Shown: one piece after another, positions 16,475 to 25,545 of the stretch
Numbering within the stretch: the first letter of the stretch is position 1
Layout of the letters: each line of letters opens with the position of its first letter
Position numbers and translations under genes: made by a program
From: Pseudomonadota bacterium
GTDB taxonomy: Bacteria; Pseudomonadota; Alphaproteobacteria; Sphingomonadales; Sphingomonadaceae
Assembly (NCBI GenBank): GCA_023391375.1
Contig: JAEWBB010000011.1
Coordinates: 124,001-188,000, forward strand
Direction: 5' to 3'
Length of the DNA stretch: 64,000 nucleotides
Notes under the pieces: model-generated
What the model saw: only the letters and a program-made list of their open reading frames with translations
Told to the model about the DNA's origin: nothing
Databases searched by the model: none

Positions 16475-17174
16475 TCTTTCGCCAGTCGAGGGACGCGCCA
16501 TCGAACAGGTGGAGCGTCCCCGCCGGGTCCGGTCCGACGCCCGAGAGCAGGTTGACGGCCATCATGGCGGCGAAGCTGCCGACCGTGGCGGTCAGCGCGC
16601 CGAGCACGCCGGTTTCCGCGCACGTATCGCAGTCGTCGTTGTCGAAGGCGTCGCCGACGAAGCAGCGGTAACAGGGGCGGGCCCGGAAAAGGGCGACCTG
16701 GCCCTGGTATTGCTGGGCGGCGGCGCTGATCAGCGGAATTTCCAACGCGACGCAGGCGTCGGCGACCGCCAGGCGGGTGGCGAAATTGTCGGTGCCGTCG
16801 ATGACGAGGTCATGGCCGCTGAGCAGCGTCAGCGCGTTGGCCGGGTCGAGCCGCTCGACGATCGACGACACCGCGACGTGCGGGTTGCGCGCCATGACGA
16901 ACTGCGCGGCCAGCAATGCCTTACCCATGCCGACCTGGCCGGTGACGTACAGCGGCTGGCGCTGCAGATTACTGAGGTCGACACGGTCGGGATCGACGAT
17001 CGTCAGGTGGCCGACACCCGCGCCCGCCAACGCCGGGATGACCGCCGCGCCGATCCCACCCGCGCCAATGACGATGACCCGTGCGTCCTTCAGCCGTTGC
17101 TGGCCCAGCCCACCGAACTGGGGGAGGACGAGGTGCCGCGCATAGCGGTCGAGCTCGTCGTCCGAGAAGTTCAT
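16401..17174 (-). CDS. HesA/MoeB/ThiF family adenylyltransferase (E1-like)
   Basis: A 257-residue enzyme that adenylates the C-terminal glycine of a small sulfur-carrier protein such as MoaD or ThiS. GAGGIG at residues 37-42 is the nucleotide loop and DPDRVDLSNLQRQ is the classic E1 segment. Cysteine pairs CYRCF and CDTC and a late CRTC are candidate zinc ligands; DGTDNFATR marks the substrate side. The start MNFSDDELDRYARH is standard for the family; 43 codons upstream were rejected. The tail extends 74 bases into the end of topA. It follows dut closely on the same strand (coaBC-dut-moeB order). Confidence 0.9.
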   Translation of the reverse strand: MNFSDDELDRYARHLVLPQFGGLGQQRLKDARVIVIGAGGIGAAVIPALAGAGVGHLTIVDPDRVDLSNLQRQPLYVTGQVGMGKALLAAQFVMARNPHVAVSSIVERLDPANALTLLSGHDLVIDGTDNFATRLAVADACVALEIPLISAAAQQYQGQVALFRARPCYRCFVGDAFDNDDCDTCAETGVLGALTATVGSFAAMMAVNLLSGVGPDPAGTLHLFDGASLDWRKIRLSSDPSCRTCGPDSVSRPSFSS

Positions 17175-17184
17175 TGTCCGCCCG

Positions 17185-17625
17185 TCACTGGCCGGTGCTG
17201 CCAAACCCGCCGTGACCGCGAGCGGTGTCGTCGAGTTCTTCGACCTCGTCGAACGCGGCGAGGGTGACGACGGCGGGAACCAGCTGCGCGATGCGCTCGC
17301 CACGGCGAACGGCGAAGGGTTCGCTGCCGTGGTTGATCATCAACACCTTCAATTCGCCGCGATAGTCGCTGTCGATCGTGCCGGGCGTGTTGGGCACGCT
17401 GATGCCGTGCTTGAACGCAAGGCCGGATCGCGGACGGACCTGGATCTCATAGCCTTCGGGAATGGCCACCCGAAAACCGGTGGCGACCGCGTGGCGCTGG
17501 CCGGGCTGGAGGTCGAGGTCTTCGGCGGCGACGACGTCCATGCCCGCCGCGCCGTGGGTGGCGTAGCTGGGCAGGGGCAAGCCTTCGCCGTGCGGCAGGC
17601 GCGAAATCTGGATACGGACGGTCAA
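17185..17625 (-). CDS. dut: dUTP diphosphatase
   Basis: A trimeric dUTPase of 146 residues that converts dUTP to dUMP and pyrophosphate, preventing uracil incorporation and feeding dTMP synthesis. All five family motifs are visible: GAAGMDVVA, PRSGLAFKHG, NTPGTIDSDYRGE with the catalytic Asp, RGERIAQLV, and the Gly-rich C-terminal RGHGGFGSTG. The start overlaps the end of coaBC by 4 bases, so translation is likely coupled within a coaBC-dut-moeB unit. Confidence 0.96.
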   Translation of the reverse strand: MTVRIQISRLPHGEGLPLPSYATHGAAGMDVVAAEDLDLQPGQRHAVATGFRVAIPEGYEIQVRPRSGLAFKHGISVPNTPGTIDSDYRGELKVLMINHGSEPFAVRRGERIAQLVPAVVTLAAFDEVEELDDTARGHGGFGSTGQ

Positions 17626-18821
17626 GCGAGTTCCTCGGCGATGCGCTGGACGAGGTGCGTGGCGACCTCCTCCTTGGTGGTTTCGGGCCAGTCCTCGACG
17701 CCGCGTTCGGTGACGAGGTGGATGCGGTTATTGGCGCCGCCCATGACGTCGCCACTGACGTCGTTGGCGACGATCCAGTCGGCCTTCTTCGCGCTGCGCT
17801 TGGCGACGGCGTTGGGGACGACGGCGTCGGTCTCGGCGGCAAAGCCGATGAGCAGGCGGGGGCGGTCGGGACTCTCGCCCAGCATCTTGAGGATGTCGGG
17901 ATTGGCCTCAAAGTCGAGCGAGGGCGCGCCGCTGCCCTTCTTGAGTTTGGTCGCGGACGGGTTCGCGACGCGCCAGTCGGCGACGGCAGCGACCAGGATG
18001 GCGGCGTCGGCGGGCAGCGCACCCGATACGGCGTCGGCCATTTGCTGCGCCGTCTCGACGTCGATGCGGGTGACGCCGGCGGGCGTTGCCAGCGCAACGG
18101 GGCCAGCAACGAGCGTGACGCGGGCACCGGCGCGGGCGGCGGCGGCGGCGATGGCAAAGCCCTGCTTGCCGCTCGACCGGTTGGCGATGACGCGGACCGG
18201 GTCGATCGGCTCGTGGGTCGGGCCGGCGGTGACGAGGACGTGCTTGCCTTCGAGTGGCCGCTGGCCCGGCAGCGACAGCGCGCCGTTGTCCTTCAGCAGC
18301 GGCGCGATGCGGACCATGATGTCGGCGGGTTCGGGCAGGCGGCCCGGACCATATTCGCCGCACGCCATCTCGCCCTCGTCGGGGTCGAGCACGGTGACGC
18401 CGCGTGCCTGCAAGGTGGCGACGTTGGCGCGGGTCGCCTCGTGCTGCCACATGCGCACGTTCATGGCCGGGGCGGCGATGACCGGCTTGTCGGTGGCGAG
18501 GAGGAGGGTAGTGGCGAGGTCGTCGGCGATGCCCGCCGCCATCTTGGCGAGGAGGTCGGCGGTGGCCGGACAGACGAGGATGAGGTCGGCGGCGCGGGAC
18601 AGCTGAATGTGACCCATCTCGGTCTCGTCCTTCAGGTCCCACAGCGAAGTGTAGACCGGGCTCTCGGCCAGCGCGGCGAGCGTCATCGGCGTCACGAAAT
18701 GCGCGCCCCCTCCGGTCAGCACTGGCACCACCGAATGGCCGGCCTTGCGGGCGAGGCGGATCAGTTCGGACGCCTTGTAGGCAGCGATACCGCCACCGAC
18801 GATAAGGAGGATGCGAGCCAT
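17622..18821 (-). CDS. coaBC: Bifunctional phosphopantothenoylcysteine decarboxylase/synthetase
   Basis: A 399-residue CoaBC (Dfp) catalysing two steps of coenzyme A synthesis: ligation of cysteine to 4'-phosphopantothenate and FMN-dependent decarboxylation. The N-terminal CoaC part has GGGIAAYKASELIRLARK and the substrate motif PAMNVRMW. The C-terminal CoaB part starts VTAGPTHEPIDPVRVIANRS and holds the conserved KKADWIVANDVSG segment. The ATG has AGGAGA at good distance; six upstream codons were dropped. It heads the coaBC-dut-moeB cluster. Confidence 0.95.
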   Translation of the reverse strand: MARILLIVGGGIAAYKASELIRLARKAGHSVVPVLTGGGAHFVTPMTLAALAESPVYTSLWDLKDETEMGHIQLSRAADLILVCPATADLLAKMAAGIADDLATTLLLATDKPVIAAPAMNVRMWQHEATRANVATLQARGVTVLDPDEGEMACGEYGPGRLPEPADIMVRIAPLLKDNGALSLPGQRPLEGKHVLVTAGPTHEPIDPVRVIANRSSGKQGFAIAAAAARAGARVTLVAGPVALATPAGVTRIDVETAQQMADAVSGALPADAAILVAAVADWRVANPSATKLKKGSGAPSLDFEANPDILKMLGESPDRPRLLIGFAAETDAVVPNAVAKRSAKKADWIVANDVSGDVMGGANNRIHLVTERGVEDWPETTKEEVATHLVQRIAEELA

Positions 18822-19077
18822 TCGTTTTCTCCTGCACAATGCGCGGCGGCCTGTCGAGCCGCGCGTACGGTCGCAAAGTTCGCGGAAAACGGCATTCGAC
18901 GTGTGAACCTAAAGTGTCGGTAGGGGCGGAGATAAAACCACGGACATCGTCAGCGGACCGAACAAAGTTAGGACACTCAATTGAGATTTGACGTTCGCGC
19001 TTTTTGCGCCCCGCTTTCGTTTTCCGACGTTGTGGATGACGGCGTGACGGGCGCCGGGATGGATGAGGAACTTGCCC

Positions 19078-20190
19078 ATGCGTGTTTTTGCCATTGTCGC
19101 GACGCTTGCGCTTGCGCTCCTCGGAACACTAGCCGTCGCGCAACGATCGCCGTCGTCGATCTCCGTCGCGAAATCGGGATCGTGCTGGCGTGCCGGAGTG
19201 GGTTCACCGGTTCCGGGGACGACGTCAGACTTTGCGAAAATATGTCCGGACGGTCTGCGCCTTACGTCCGATGGTGTCGAAACGGAGTCGCGATCTCATG
19301 GGCCTGCCGACGGTTCGGCAGGCCCGACGATCAACGCCCAGTCGGGCGGGTTTTACGGCACTACGACGAGCACGGAGATTCAGGCCGCATATCTCTTCAA
19401 CACCAACTCCTACGATTTGAACGCGGCCTCGGCCAACGGATTCCAGAACGCCTATTTCGGGATCAACGTCGACGGCAGCCATGCGCGAGGCAACGTCTCG
19501 GCGCTCGTCGCCCTGGTCAACGTCGCACATGCGACTAGCAACCGCTCGACCGATCCGTACTTCTATACTGCCCTCGCGGGGAACTGCTTCGCGTCGGCGA
19601 ACGACGGGGGGACGAAGGCACGGCCCAGTGGCAACTGCTTTGGGGGCAACACGATCGTTCAGATCCGGCCGCAGGCCGCGTTCTGGAATTCAGCGGTGGG
19701 ATTTGAGGATGATGTCGAGGTGCAACGGGGCGCTTCCGCGCTCGACGTCATCGGTCACCAGGTTGTCCTGACAAAGAATCATGCTGTCGCCGGCACAAGG
19801 GCGAACACGGCATATGCAGTGACTCGCCAACCTGGATCGTCTCAAGGCTTTAATTGCGCCTACTGCGTTGGAGGCCCGAATGGCTATTGGCCGATGGCGG
19901 CGAACAGCGACGTCATCGCTGCCCTCTCGAGCGTCATGGGCGGCGATCCCAGCCATGTCGTCACCAACGTCGTCAATTCGACAAACATGGCGGTGACGGG
20001 CGCCGTCGTCCGCGCGTCGGACGGGCAGAAACTGTGCCTCAATAGCAACGGCACGTCAGCCGATGCTTGCCTCTATCATCGAGGCAACAAACTCTATTAC
20101 GATGTGCGAGGCGTCCACATGATGTCGATCGAAGACGGCACCGGCAATGTCGTACTTAAGGGTACACTTACGCAAAACGGGACGCCCTGA
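19078..20190 (+). CDS. Secreted protein of unknown family
   Basis: A 370-residue protein with a clear Sec signal (MRVFAIVATLALALLGTLAV, then AQ). The mature part is rich in Asn, Gly, Ser and Thr, with several Cys (CWRAG, CPDG, CFASA, CFGG, CAYC, CLNSN, CLYHR) that could form disulfides. It ends MSIEDGTGNVVLKGTLTQNG, a type of ending I associate with tail-spike or tail-fibre-like proteins, though that resemblance is weak. Base use is visibly less GC-rich than the neighbours. The ATG follows GAGGAA at 8 bases. It sits between coaBC and the helicase gene, facing both. Function unknown. Confidence 0.7.
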   Translation: MRVFAIVATLALALLGTLAVAQRSPSSISVAKSGSCWRAGVGSPVPGTTSDFAKICPDGLRLTSDGVETESRSHGPADGSAGPTINAQSGGFYGTTTSTEIQAAYLFNTNSYDLNAASANGFQNAYFGINVDGSHARGNVSALVALVNVAHATSNRSTDPYFYTALAGNCFASANDGGTKARPSGNCFGGNTIVQIRPQAAFWNSAVGFEDDVEVQRGASALDVIGHQVVLTKNHAVAGTRANTAYAVTRQPGSSQGFNCAYCVGGPNGYWPMAANSDVIAALSSVMGGDPSHVVTNVVNSTNMAVTGAVVRASDGQKLCLNSNGTSADACLYHRGNKLYYDVRGVHMMSIEDGTGNVVLKGTLTQNGTP

Positions 20191-20214
20191 TCGCGCGAAC
20201 AGCGGTCGATAGGA

Positions 20215-21897
20215 TCAGGCCCGCGCGTGTTTCCGGTGCTGGCGCTGCGGGGCGCGGTGGCGGAAGCCTTCAGTGCGGGGGGCTTCTTCGCCGCGGGGCT
20301 GGGCCTGCTCGATGATCATGCCCTCGTCTTCCGGCGCGATCTTCGCGCGACGCAGCGCCTTAATGAACGCCTGGGCTGAGCGGCTCTTCACCTCGAAATA
20401 GCTGTCGTGGGTGGCGATGCGGATCGCGCCGATCTCGCCGCGCGTCAGGTGGCCGTAGCGGCAGATGGTCGGCAGCAGCCAGCGCGGGTCGGCGTTGTGG
20501 CGGCGGCCGGCGTTGATGCGGAACCAGACACTGTCCTCGAACCCTTCGCGCGGCGGCGGCGGACCGTCGCCGGCATGGCGCTGGGGGCGTTCGCCGGTAA
20601 GAATGTCCTCGGGCGCGGGAAGGTCGGTCTTGAGCGCGCGGGCCAGCGCCAAAGCCATCGCCTCGGGGGTCAGCGCGGCGGCGAGTTCGTTGGCGAACTG
20701 CTGGTCGTCCTCGTCCGCTTCGGGCGCGAGGGCGAGGCTGGCGAACAAGCGGTCCTTGTCCTGCTTCTTGATGTCCTCGGCGGTCGGCGGGGCGATCCAG
20801 TCGGCCTGGATCTTGGCGGCGCGGAGAAGGCCTTCGATCCGGCGGCGGGCGCGGAACGGGACGAGGAGGACGGCTGTGCCCTTGCGACCGGCGCGGCCGG
20901 TGCGGCCCGACCGGTGCTGGAGCGCCTCGGCATCGCGCGGCAGTTCGACATGGACGACGAGCGTGACCGAGGGAAGGTCGATGCCGCGGGCGGCGACGTC
21001 GGTCGCGACGCAGACGCGGGCGCGCTTGTCGCGCAGCGCCTGGAGCGCCTGGTTGCGTTCCGACTGGCTCATCTCGCCCGACAGCGCGACGGCCTTGAAT
21101 CCGCGGTCGCTCAACGAGGAATGAAGGCGACGCACCGCTTCGCGCGTGGCGCAGAACAGGATCGCGGTCTCGGCCTCGTGGAGGCGGAGCAGGTTGACGA
21201 CGGCGTTCTCGGTATCGGCCGGGGCGATCGCCAGCGCCTGGTAGGCGATGTCGGCGTGACCAGTGGTCTCGGCCATCGTGTCGATGCGGTGCGCGTCCTT
21301 GGTATAGCGCTTGGCCAGCGCGATGATCGGGCGCGGCATGGTGGCCGAGAACAGCAGGGTGCGGCGGCCTTCCGGCGTAGCATCGAGGATTTCCTCGAGT
21401 TCGTCGCGGAAGCCCATGTCGAGCATCTCGTCTGCCTCGTCGAGGATCGCGACCTTGAGGCTGGAAAGGTCGAGCGCGCCGCGTTCGAGGTGGTCGCGCA
21501 GGCGGCCCGGGGTGCCGACGACGATCGACGCGCCCGCGTGGAGCGCGCGGCGTTCCTTGTGCGGGTCCATGCCGCCGACGCAGGTGACGATGCGCGCGCC
21601 TGTTTCCGCGTAAAGCCAGGTCAGCTCCTTGGCGACCTGCAGCGCCAGCTCGCGCGTCGGGGCGATGACGAGGGCGAGCGGGCCCTCGGCGAAGGCGATC
21701 ATGTCGCCGTCCATGACGTCGGTCGCCATGGCGAGGCCAAAGGCGACGGTCTTGCCCGAACCGGTGCGCGCGGAAACGATGAGGTCGTGGCCGACGGCGG
21801 CCGGATCGGCGGCGGCCGCCTGGACCGGAGTCAGCGCGTCATAGCCACGCGCGTCGAGCGCCGCGGCGAGCGCGGAAGGAAGGTGCTGATGGGGCAT
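20215..21897 (-). CDS. DEAD-box ATP-dependent RNA helicase (DbpA/CsdA-like)
   Basis: A 560-residue RNA helicase. The two RecA-like domains hold the standard motifs in order: ARTGSGKT (Walker A), PTRELALQV, TPGRLRDH, DEADEMLDMGF, SATMP, then VCVATDVAARGIDLP and HRSGRTGRAGRKG. After residue 430 comes a C-terminal RNA-binding module (FRINAGRRHNADPRWLLPTI, GEIGAIRI) resembling the DbpA C-terminal domain, and a basic tail. DbpA-type helicases act in 23S rRNA maturation; which rRNA or mRNA this one acts on is inference. Located 51 bases after ubiB. Confidence 0.93.
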   Translation of the reverse strand: MPHQHLPSALAAALDARGYDALTPVQAAAADPAAVGHDLIVSARTGSGKTVAFGLAMATDVMDGDMIAFAEGPLALVIAPTRELALQVAKELTWLYAETGARIVTCVGGMDPHKERRALHAGASIVVGTPGRLRDHLERGALDLSSLKVAILDEADEMLDMGFRDELEEILDATPEGRRTLLFSATMPRPIIALAKRYTKDAHRIDTMAETTGHADIAYQALAIAPADTENAVVNLLRLHEAETAILFCATREAVRRLHSSLSDRGFKAVALSGEMSQSERNQALQALRDKRARVCVATDVAARGIDLPSVTLVVHVELPRDAEALQHRSGRTGRAGRKGTAVLLVPFRARRRIEGLLRAAKIQADWIAPPTAEDIKKQDKDRLFASLALAPEADEDDQQFANELAAALTPEAMALALARALKTDLPAPEDILTGERPQRHAGDGPPPPREGFEDSVWFRINAGRRHNADPRWLLPTICRYGHLTRGEIGAIRIATHDSYFEVKSRSAQAFIKALRRAKIAPEDEGMIIEQAQPRGEEAPRTEGFRHRAPQRQHRKHARA

Positions 21898-21948
21898 GGG
21901 CCGCCCTTAGGCGCAAAGCGCTGTCAGCGATAGGTTTTTCTTCGACGA

Positions 21949-23490
21949 CTAAATGAGGTGGACGGCCGCGAGCGCTGCCGCCGCACCCAGCGCCGCGGAA
22001 AGGATGGCCGTCGCGATCAGGCCGAGCCCGCGCCTGGGCTGCAGCAACTCGACCTCGGCCAGCGGCGGAGCGGGCGGGGCGGCGCCCGGCTCGGGGTATT
22101 GGGCGTCGATCTTTTCGATCAGATGCGGGATTTTCTTGAGCGCGCGAACGACGTCGATGATGCGGTCGGCGTAGTAGGCTTCCGGCCCCAGCTCGCCACG
22201 GATCCATTCCTTGAGGAAGGGTTCGGCGGTTTCCCACATGTTGATGTCGGGGTCGAGCGCGGTCGCGACGCCTTCTTCCATCACCATGGTCTTTTGCAGC
22301 AGGAGCAGGTGGGGCTGGACCTGCATGTCGAAATCGCGGGTGATCGAGAACAGGCCCTCGAGCATTCGCCCGACACTGATGTCCTTGACCGGAAGGCCGC
22401 GGATCGGGTCGCCGACGGCACGCAGCGCGGTGGCGAATTCGTCGACGTCGTGGTGAGCCGGGACGTACTGCGCCTCGAAATGGATTTCGGCGACGCGGCG
22501 GTAGTTGCCGGTGATCAGGCCGTAGAGGATTTCCGCCAGCCACATCCGCGCCTGGCGGTTGATGCGGCCCATGATGCCGAAATCGATCGCGGCGAGGCGG
22601 CCGTCGCTGAGGGCGAACAAATTGCCCTGGTGGAGGTCGGCGTGGAAAAAGCCATCGATTACCGCCTGGCGCAGGAAGGCGCGGACGAGGGTCGCGGCGA
22701 GCGCCTTGGGGTCGTGGCCGGCGGCCAAAAGGTCGTCGCGCTTGGTCAGCTTCACACCGTCGAGCCATTCGAGCGTCATCACGCGCCGGGCAGTGCGCCG
22801 CCAGTCGATCTCGGGGACGTAGAAGCCGGGCTCGGCCGTCATGTTCTGCCGAAGCTCGGACGCGGATGCGGCCTCGCGCGTCAGGTCGAGTTCGCGGCGA
22901 ACCCATTGCTTGAAGTAGGCGATGACGACGCGTGGGCGCAGGCGCTCCGCTTCGCCGCCGAGCGTTTCGACGTGAGCGGCGGCCCATTCGTAGGTCTCGA
23001 TGGCCTTGGCGAAGTCATCTTCGACGCCGGGGCGCAGCACCTTGACCGCGACCGTGCGGCCGTCGGTCGTGACGGCGCGGTGGACCTGCGCGATCGAGGC
23101 GGCGCCGACCGCCTCCTCGTCGATCAAGGTGAAATAGCGCTCGATCGGCGCGTCGAGGGCGCGCTCAATCTCTGCCTTGATCGCCGCAAACGGGGCAGGA
23201 GGGAGCGAATCCTGCAGCTGGAGAAGGTTGGCGGCGGCCTCGTCGCCGACCAGGTCGGGACGGGTAGCGAGCGCCTGGCCGAGCTTGATTGCGGCCGGAC
23301 CGATTTCCTGCAGCGCGGCGGCATAGTCGGGCGCCGGGTGTCTCCCCGTGCCGAACCGCGCCACCTTGCACAGGCGGCGCACCGCCGGCGGCGTCATCGG
23401 GTCGTTCTCGATGCCCCGCAGCGCGCCGTGGCGGGCGAGGGTCCGGCCCCACTTCAGCAGGCGGGCGAGGTGGACGAGCGACGAGGCCAT
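21949..23490 (-). CDS. ubiB: Ubiquinone biosynthesis kinase-like protein UbiB
   Basis: An ABC1/ADCK/UbiB family atypical kinase/ATPase (513 residues) needed for ubiquinone synthesis, probably acting on lipid intermediates at the membrane. AAIKLGQALATRPDL contains the family-specific KxGQ motif. The kinase-like core holds AVKVLRPG, the HADLHQGN catalytic-type loop and AIDFG in place of DFG. A C-terminal membrane segment (GLGLIATAILSAALGAAAAL) anchors it. It starts 6 bases after the ubiE stop, in a ubiE-ubiB pair. Confidence 0.95.
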   Translation of the reverse strand: MASSLVHLARLLKWGRTLARHGALRGIENDPMTPPAVRRLCKVARFGTGRHPAPDYAAALQEIGPAAIKLGQALATRPDLVGDEAAANLLQLQDSLPPAPFAAIKAEIERALDAPIERYFTLIDEEAVGAASIAQVHRAVTTDGRTVAVKVLRPGVEDDFAKAIETYEWAAAHVETLGGEAERLRPRVVIAYFKQWVRRELDLTREAASASELRQNMTAEPGFYVPEIDWRRTARRVMTLEWLDGVKLTKRDDLLAAGHDPKALAATLVRAFLRQAVIDGFFHADLHQGNLFALSDGRLAAIDFGIMGRINRQARMWLAEILYGLITGNYRRVAEIHFEAQYVPAHHDVDEFATALRAVGDPIRGLPVKDISVGRMLEGLFSITRDFDMQVQPHLLLLQKTMVMEEGVATALDPDINMWETAEPFLKEWIRGELGPEAYYADRIIDVVRALKKIPHLIEKIDAQYPEPGAAPPAPPLAEVELLQPRRGLGLIATAILSAALGAAAALAAVHLI

Positions 23491-23496
23491 GGGCGG

Positions 23497-24228
23497 CTAG
23501 ATCTTCCAGCCCGAATGGATGGCGACGGCGCCGCCAAGGATCGGCTCGACCTTGGTGGAGGCGAAGCCGGCCTCTTCGATCATCCGCTTGAAGGCCGCCA
23601 TGCGCGGGAAGCGGCGGATCGATTCGACGAGGTAGCGATAGCTGTCTTCGTCACCCGCGACCGCCTTGCCGATCTTCGGGATGAGGTGCTCGGAATAGAG
23701 GTCATAGGCCTTGCCGAAACCGGGCCACTCGCTGGTCGAGAATTCGAGCACGAAGAATCGCCCGCCTCGCCTTAGCACGCGGTGCGCTTCGCGGAGTGCT
23801 GCCGGGATGTCGGTGACGTTCCGGATACCGAAAGCGATGGTGTAGGCATCGAAGCTGTTGTCGGCGAAGGTTAGCTTCTCGGCATTCTCGACCTGCCAGG
23901 TCAGGCCGTCGATCGCCTTGTCCTTGGCCCGCTCCATGCCGACGGCCAGCATGTCCGGATTGATGTCGCTGACCGTGATGCGCGCACCGCGCCTGGCCAT
24001 GCGGAAGGCGATGTCGCCGGTGCCGCCGGCCATGTCGAGGATGGTCTCGCCGTCGCGCGGCTGGACCCGGGCGACGAACTTGTCCTTCCAAAGACGATGC
24101 ATGCCGCCGCTCATCAGGTCGTTCATCACGTCGTAGCTCTTGGCGACCGAGGTGAAGACGCCGCCGACCTTGCGGGTCTTTTCTTCCGGGGTGACGAGCT
24201 GGTCGCCGAAATTGACCTTGTCCTGCAT
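23497..24228 (-). CDS. ubiE: Demethylmenaquinone/ubiquinone methyltransferase UbiE
   Basis: A class I SAM methyltransferase (243 residues) for the C-methylation step of ubiquinone synthesis. The family N-terminus VGGVFTSVAKSYDVMNDLMS and GMHRLWKD are present, followed by the SAM loop DMAGGTGDIAFR, NAEKLTFADNSFD, AFGIRNVTD and the late GGAVAIHSGWKI end. The start MQDKVNFGDQ was chosen; upstream codons are non-homologous. It is divergent from mutM with a 48-base gap. Confidence 0.96.
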   Translation of the reverse strand: MQDKVNFGDQLVTPEEKTRKVGGVFTSVAKSYDVMNDLMSGGMHRLWKDKFVARVQPRDGETILDMAGGTGDIAFRMARRGARITVSDINPDMLAVGMERAKDKAIDGLTWQVENAEKLTFADNSFDAYTIAFGIRNVTDIPAALREAHRVLRRGGRFFVLEFSTSEWPGFGKAYDLYSEHLIPKIGKAVAGDEDSYRYLVESIRRFPRMAAFKRMIEEAGFASTKVEPILGGAVAIHSGWKI

Positions 24229-24276
24229 GGGGGCGGCTCTAGCGGGACACGCGCCGCTGCGCCATAGCACTCGGCA

Positions 24277-25095
24277 ATGCCCGAGCTTCCCGAAGTCGAA
24301 ACCACCGTGCGCGGCCTCGAGAAGGTGCTGGACGGCCAGCGCCTGAAGCGCGTCGAGCCGCGACGCGGCGACTTGCGTCGGCCATTCCCGCAAGACCTGG
24401 GACAGCGGATGACCGGGGCGCGGGTGATCACGCTGGGGCGGCGGGCCAAATACGGGCTGATCGAGACCGACCGCGGCGACACCATGATCTTCCACCTCGG
24501 CATGTCGGGGCGCTGGCGGATCGACCCGGAGAGCCTCGACAAGCATGACCACCTGGTTCTCGAGACGGATTCGGGGAGGGTGCTCAGCCTGAACGATCCG
24601 CGCCGGTTCGGCTCGGTCGACCTCGTCCCGACCAAGGAGCTCGCGGGATTTGCGGGGTTCGAGGGGCTAGGGCCGGAACCGCTCGGCGACGCGGTGACCG
24701 CACGCTGGCTGAAGGAGCGGCTGAAGGGTCGCAAAGCGGCGATCAAGTTGATGCTGCTCGATCAAAGGATCGTCGCGGGCCTCGGCAACATCTATGCGTG
24801 CGAGGCGCTTTTCCGCGCGCGGATCGACCCGCGACGGGAGGCGGGGCGGATCTCGCTGCAAAGGCTGGACCGGCTGGCCGAGGCGATCCCCGTGGTGCTG
24901 GAAGAAGCGATCAAGGCGGGCGGATCGACGCTGCGCGACTTCGCGGCGCCCGACGGCGAGCTCGGCTATTTTTCCAAGACGTTCGACGTCTACGACCGGG
25001 AAGGCGAGCCTTGTCGCGGCGGGTGCGACGGGCATGTGAAGCGGATCGTCCAGGGCGGGCGGTCCACCTTCTTCTGCCCCTCCTGCCAGCGGTAA
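24277..25095 (+). CDS. mutM: Formamidopyrimidine-DNA glycosylase
   Basis: A base-excision repair enzyme (272 residues) that removes 8-oxoguanine and cleaves abasic sites. The start MPELPEVET gives the N-terminal catalytic Pro2 and Glu3 after Met removal. The helix-two-turn-helix segment AAIKLMLLDQRIVAGLGNIY and the C-terminal zinc finger (CRGGC with a 3-residue gap, then CPSCQ) are intact. It heads the mutM-rpsT-dnaA order that is conserved in many alphaproteobacteria. Confidence 0.96.
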   Translation: MPELPEVETTVRGLEKVLDGQRLKRVEPRRGDLRRPFPQDLGQRMTGARVITLGRRAKYGLIETDRGDTMIFHLGMSGRWRIDPESLDKHDHLVLETDSGRVLSLNDPRRFGSVDLVPTKELAGFAGFEGLGPEPLGDAVTARWLKERLKGRKAAIKLMLLDQRIVAGLGNIYACEALFRARIDPRREAGRISLQRLDRLAEAIPVVLEEAIKAGGSTLRDFAAPDGELGYFSKTFDVYDREGEPCRGGCDGHVKRIVQGGRSTFFCPSCQR

Positions 25096-25211
25096 CGCGT
25101 TCGTCATTGACGCGAATCGGCACTTTCGCTAGGGGGACGCCACGCCGGTGCAGCCAGCTATGGCTCGCGCCGATTTTTCATTGAGCCGACAAGACTTTAC
25201 GAGGACCATCC

Positions 25212-25472
25212 ATGGCGAACACGCCGCAAGCCAAGAAGCGCATCCGTCGCAACAACCGTCGCGCCGAAATCAACGGTGCCCGCGTCAGCCGTATCCGCAC
25301 CTTCATCAAGGCGGTCGAGTCGGCGATTGCGGCTGGCAAGAAGGACGAAGCGGCCGAGGCGCTGAAGGCGGCGCAGCCGGAGATGGCCCGCGGCGTGGCG
25401 CGCGGCGTGATGCACAAGAACACCGCCTCGCGGAAGTTCTCGCGCCTGACCAAGGCCGTTTCGGGTCTTTAA
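25212..25472 (+). CDS. rpsT: 30S ribosomal protein S20
   Basis: An 86-residue basic 16S rRNA-binding protein. MANTPQAKKRIRRNNRRAEI and the C-terminal GVMHKNTASRKFSRLTKAV are characteristic. The ATG follows ACGAGG. It lies between mutM and dnaA and is followed by a strong terminator, so it should be separately terminated from dnaA. Confidence 0.97.
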   Translation: MANTPQAKKRIRRNNRRAEINGARVSRIRTFIKAVESAIAAGKKDEAAEALKAAQPEMARGVARGVMHKNTASRKFSRLTKAVSGL

Positions 25473-25504
25473 TCGATCCTGACCGGGGCTTTTGTCCCGC
25501 ACTG

Positions 25505-25545
25505 AAACGGGCCGTCGGAGTGATCCGGCGGCCCGTTTCGTTTTC
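25505..25545 (+). terminator. rpsT: Rho-independent terminator after rpsT
   Basis: AAACGGGCCG pairs with CGGCCCGTTT around an inner TCGG/CCGG stem-loop, then CGTTTTCG. A strong intrinsic terminator separating rpsT from dnaA. Confidence 0.85.

Noticed and set aside
14279..16501. 740-codon open frame opposite topA
   Set aside because: Antisense shadow caused by high GC at third codon positions; no recognisable domain.
18909..19094. 61-codon minus-strand frame in the coaBC upstream gap
   Set aside because: Overlaps the start of the secreted-protein gene, has no ribosome site and matches no family.
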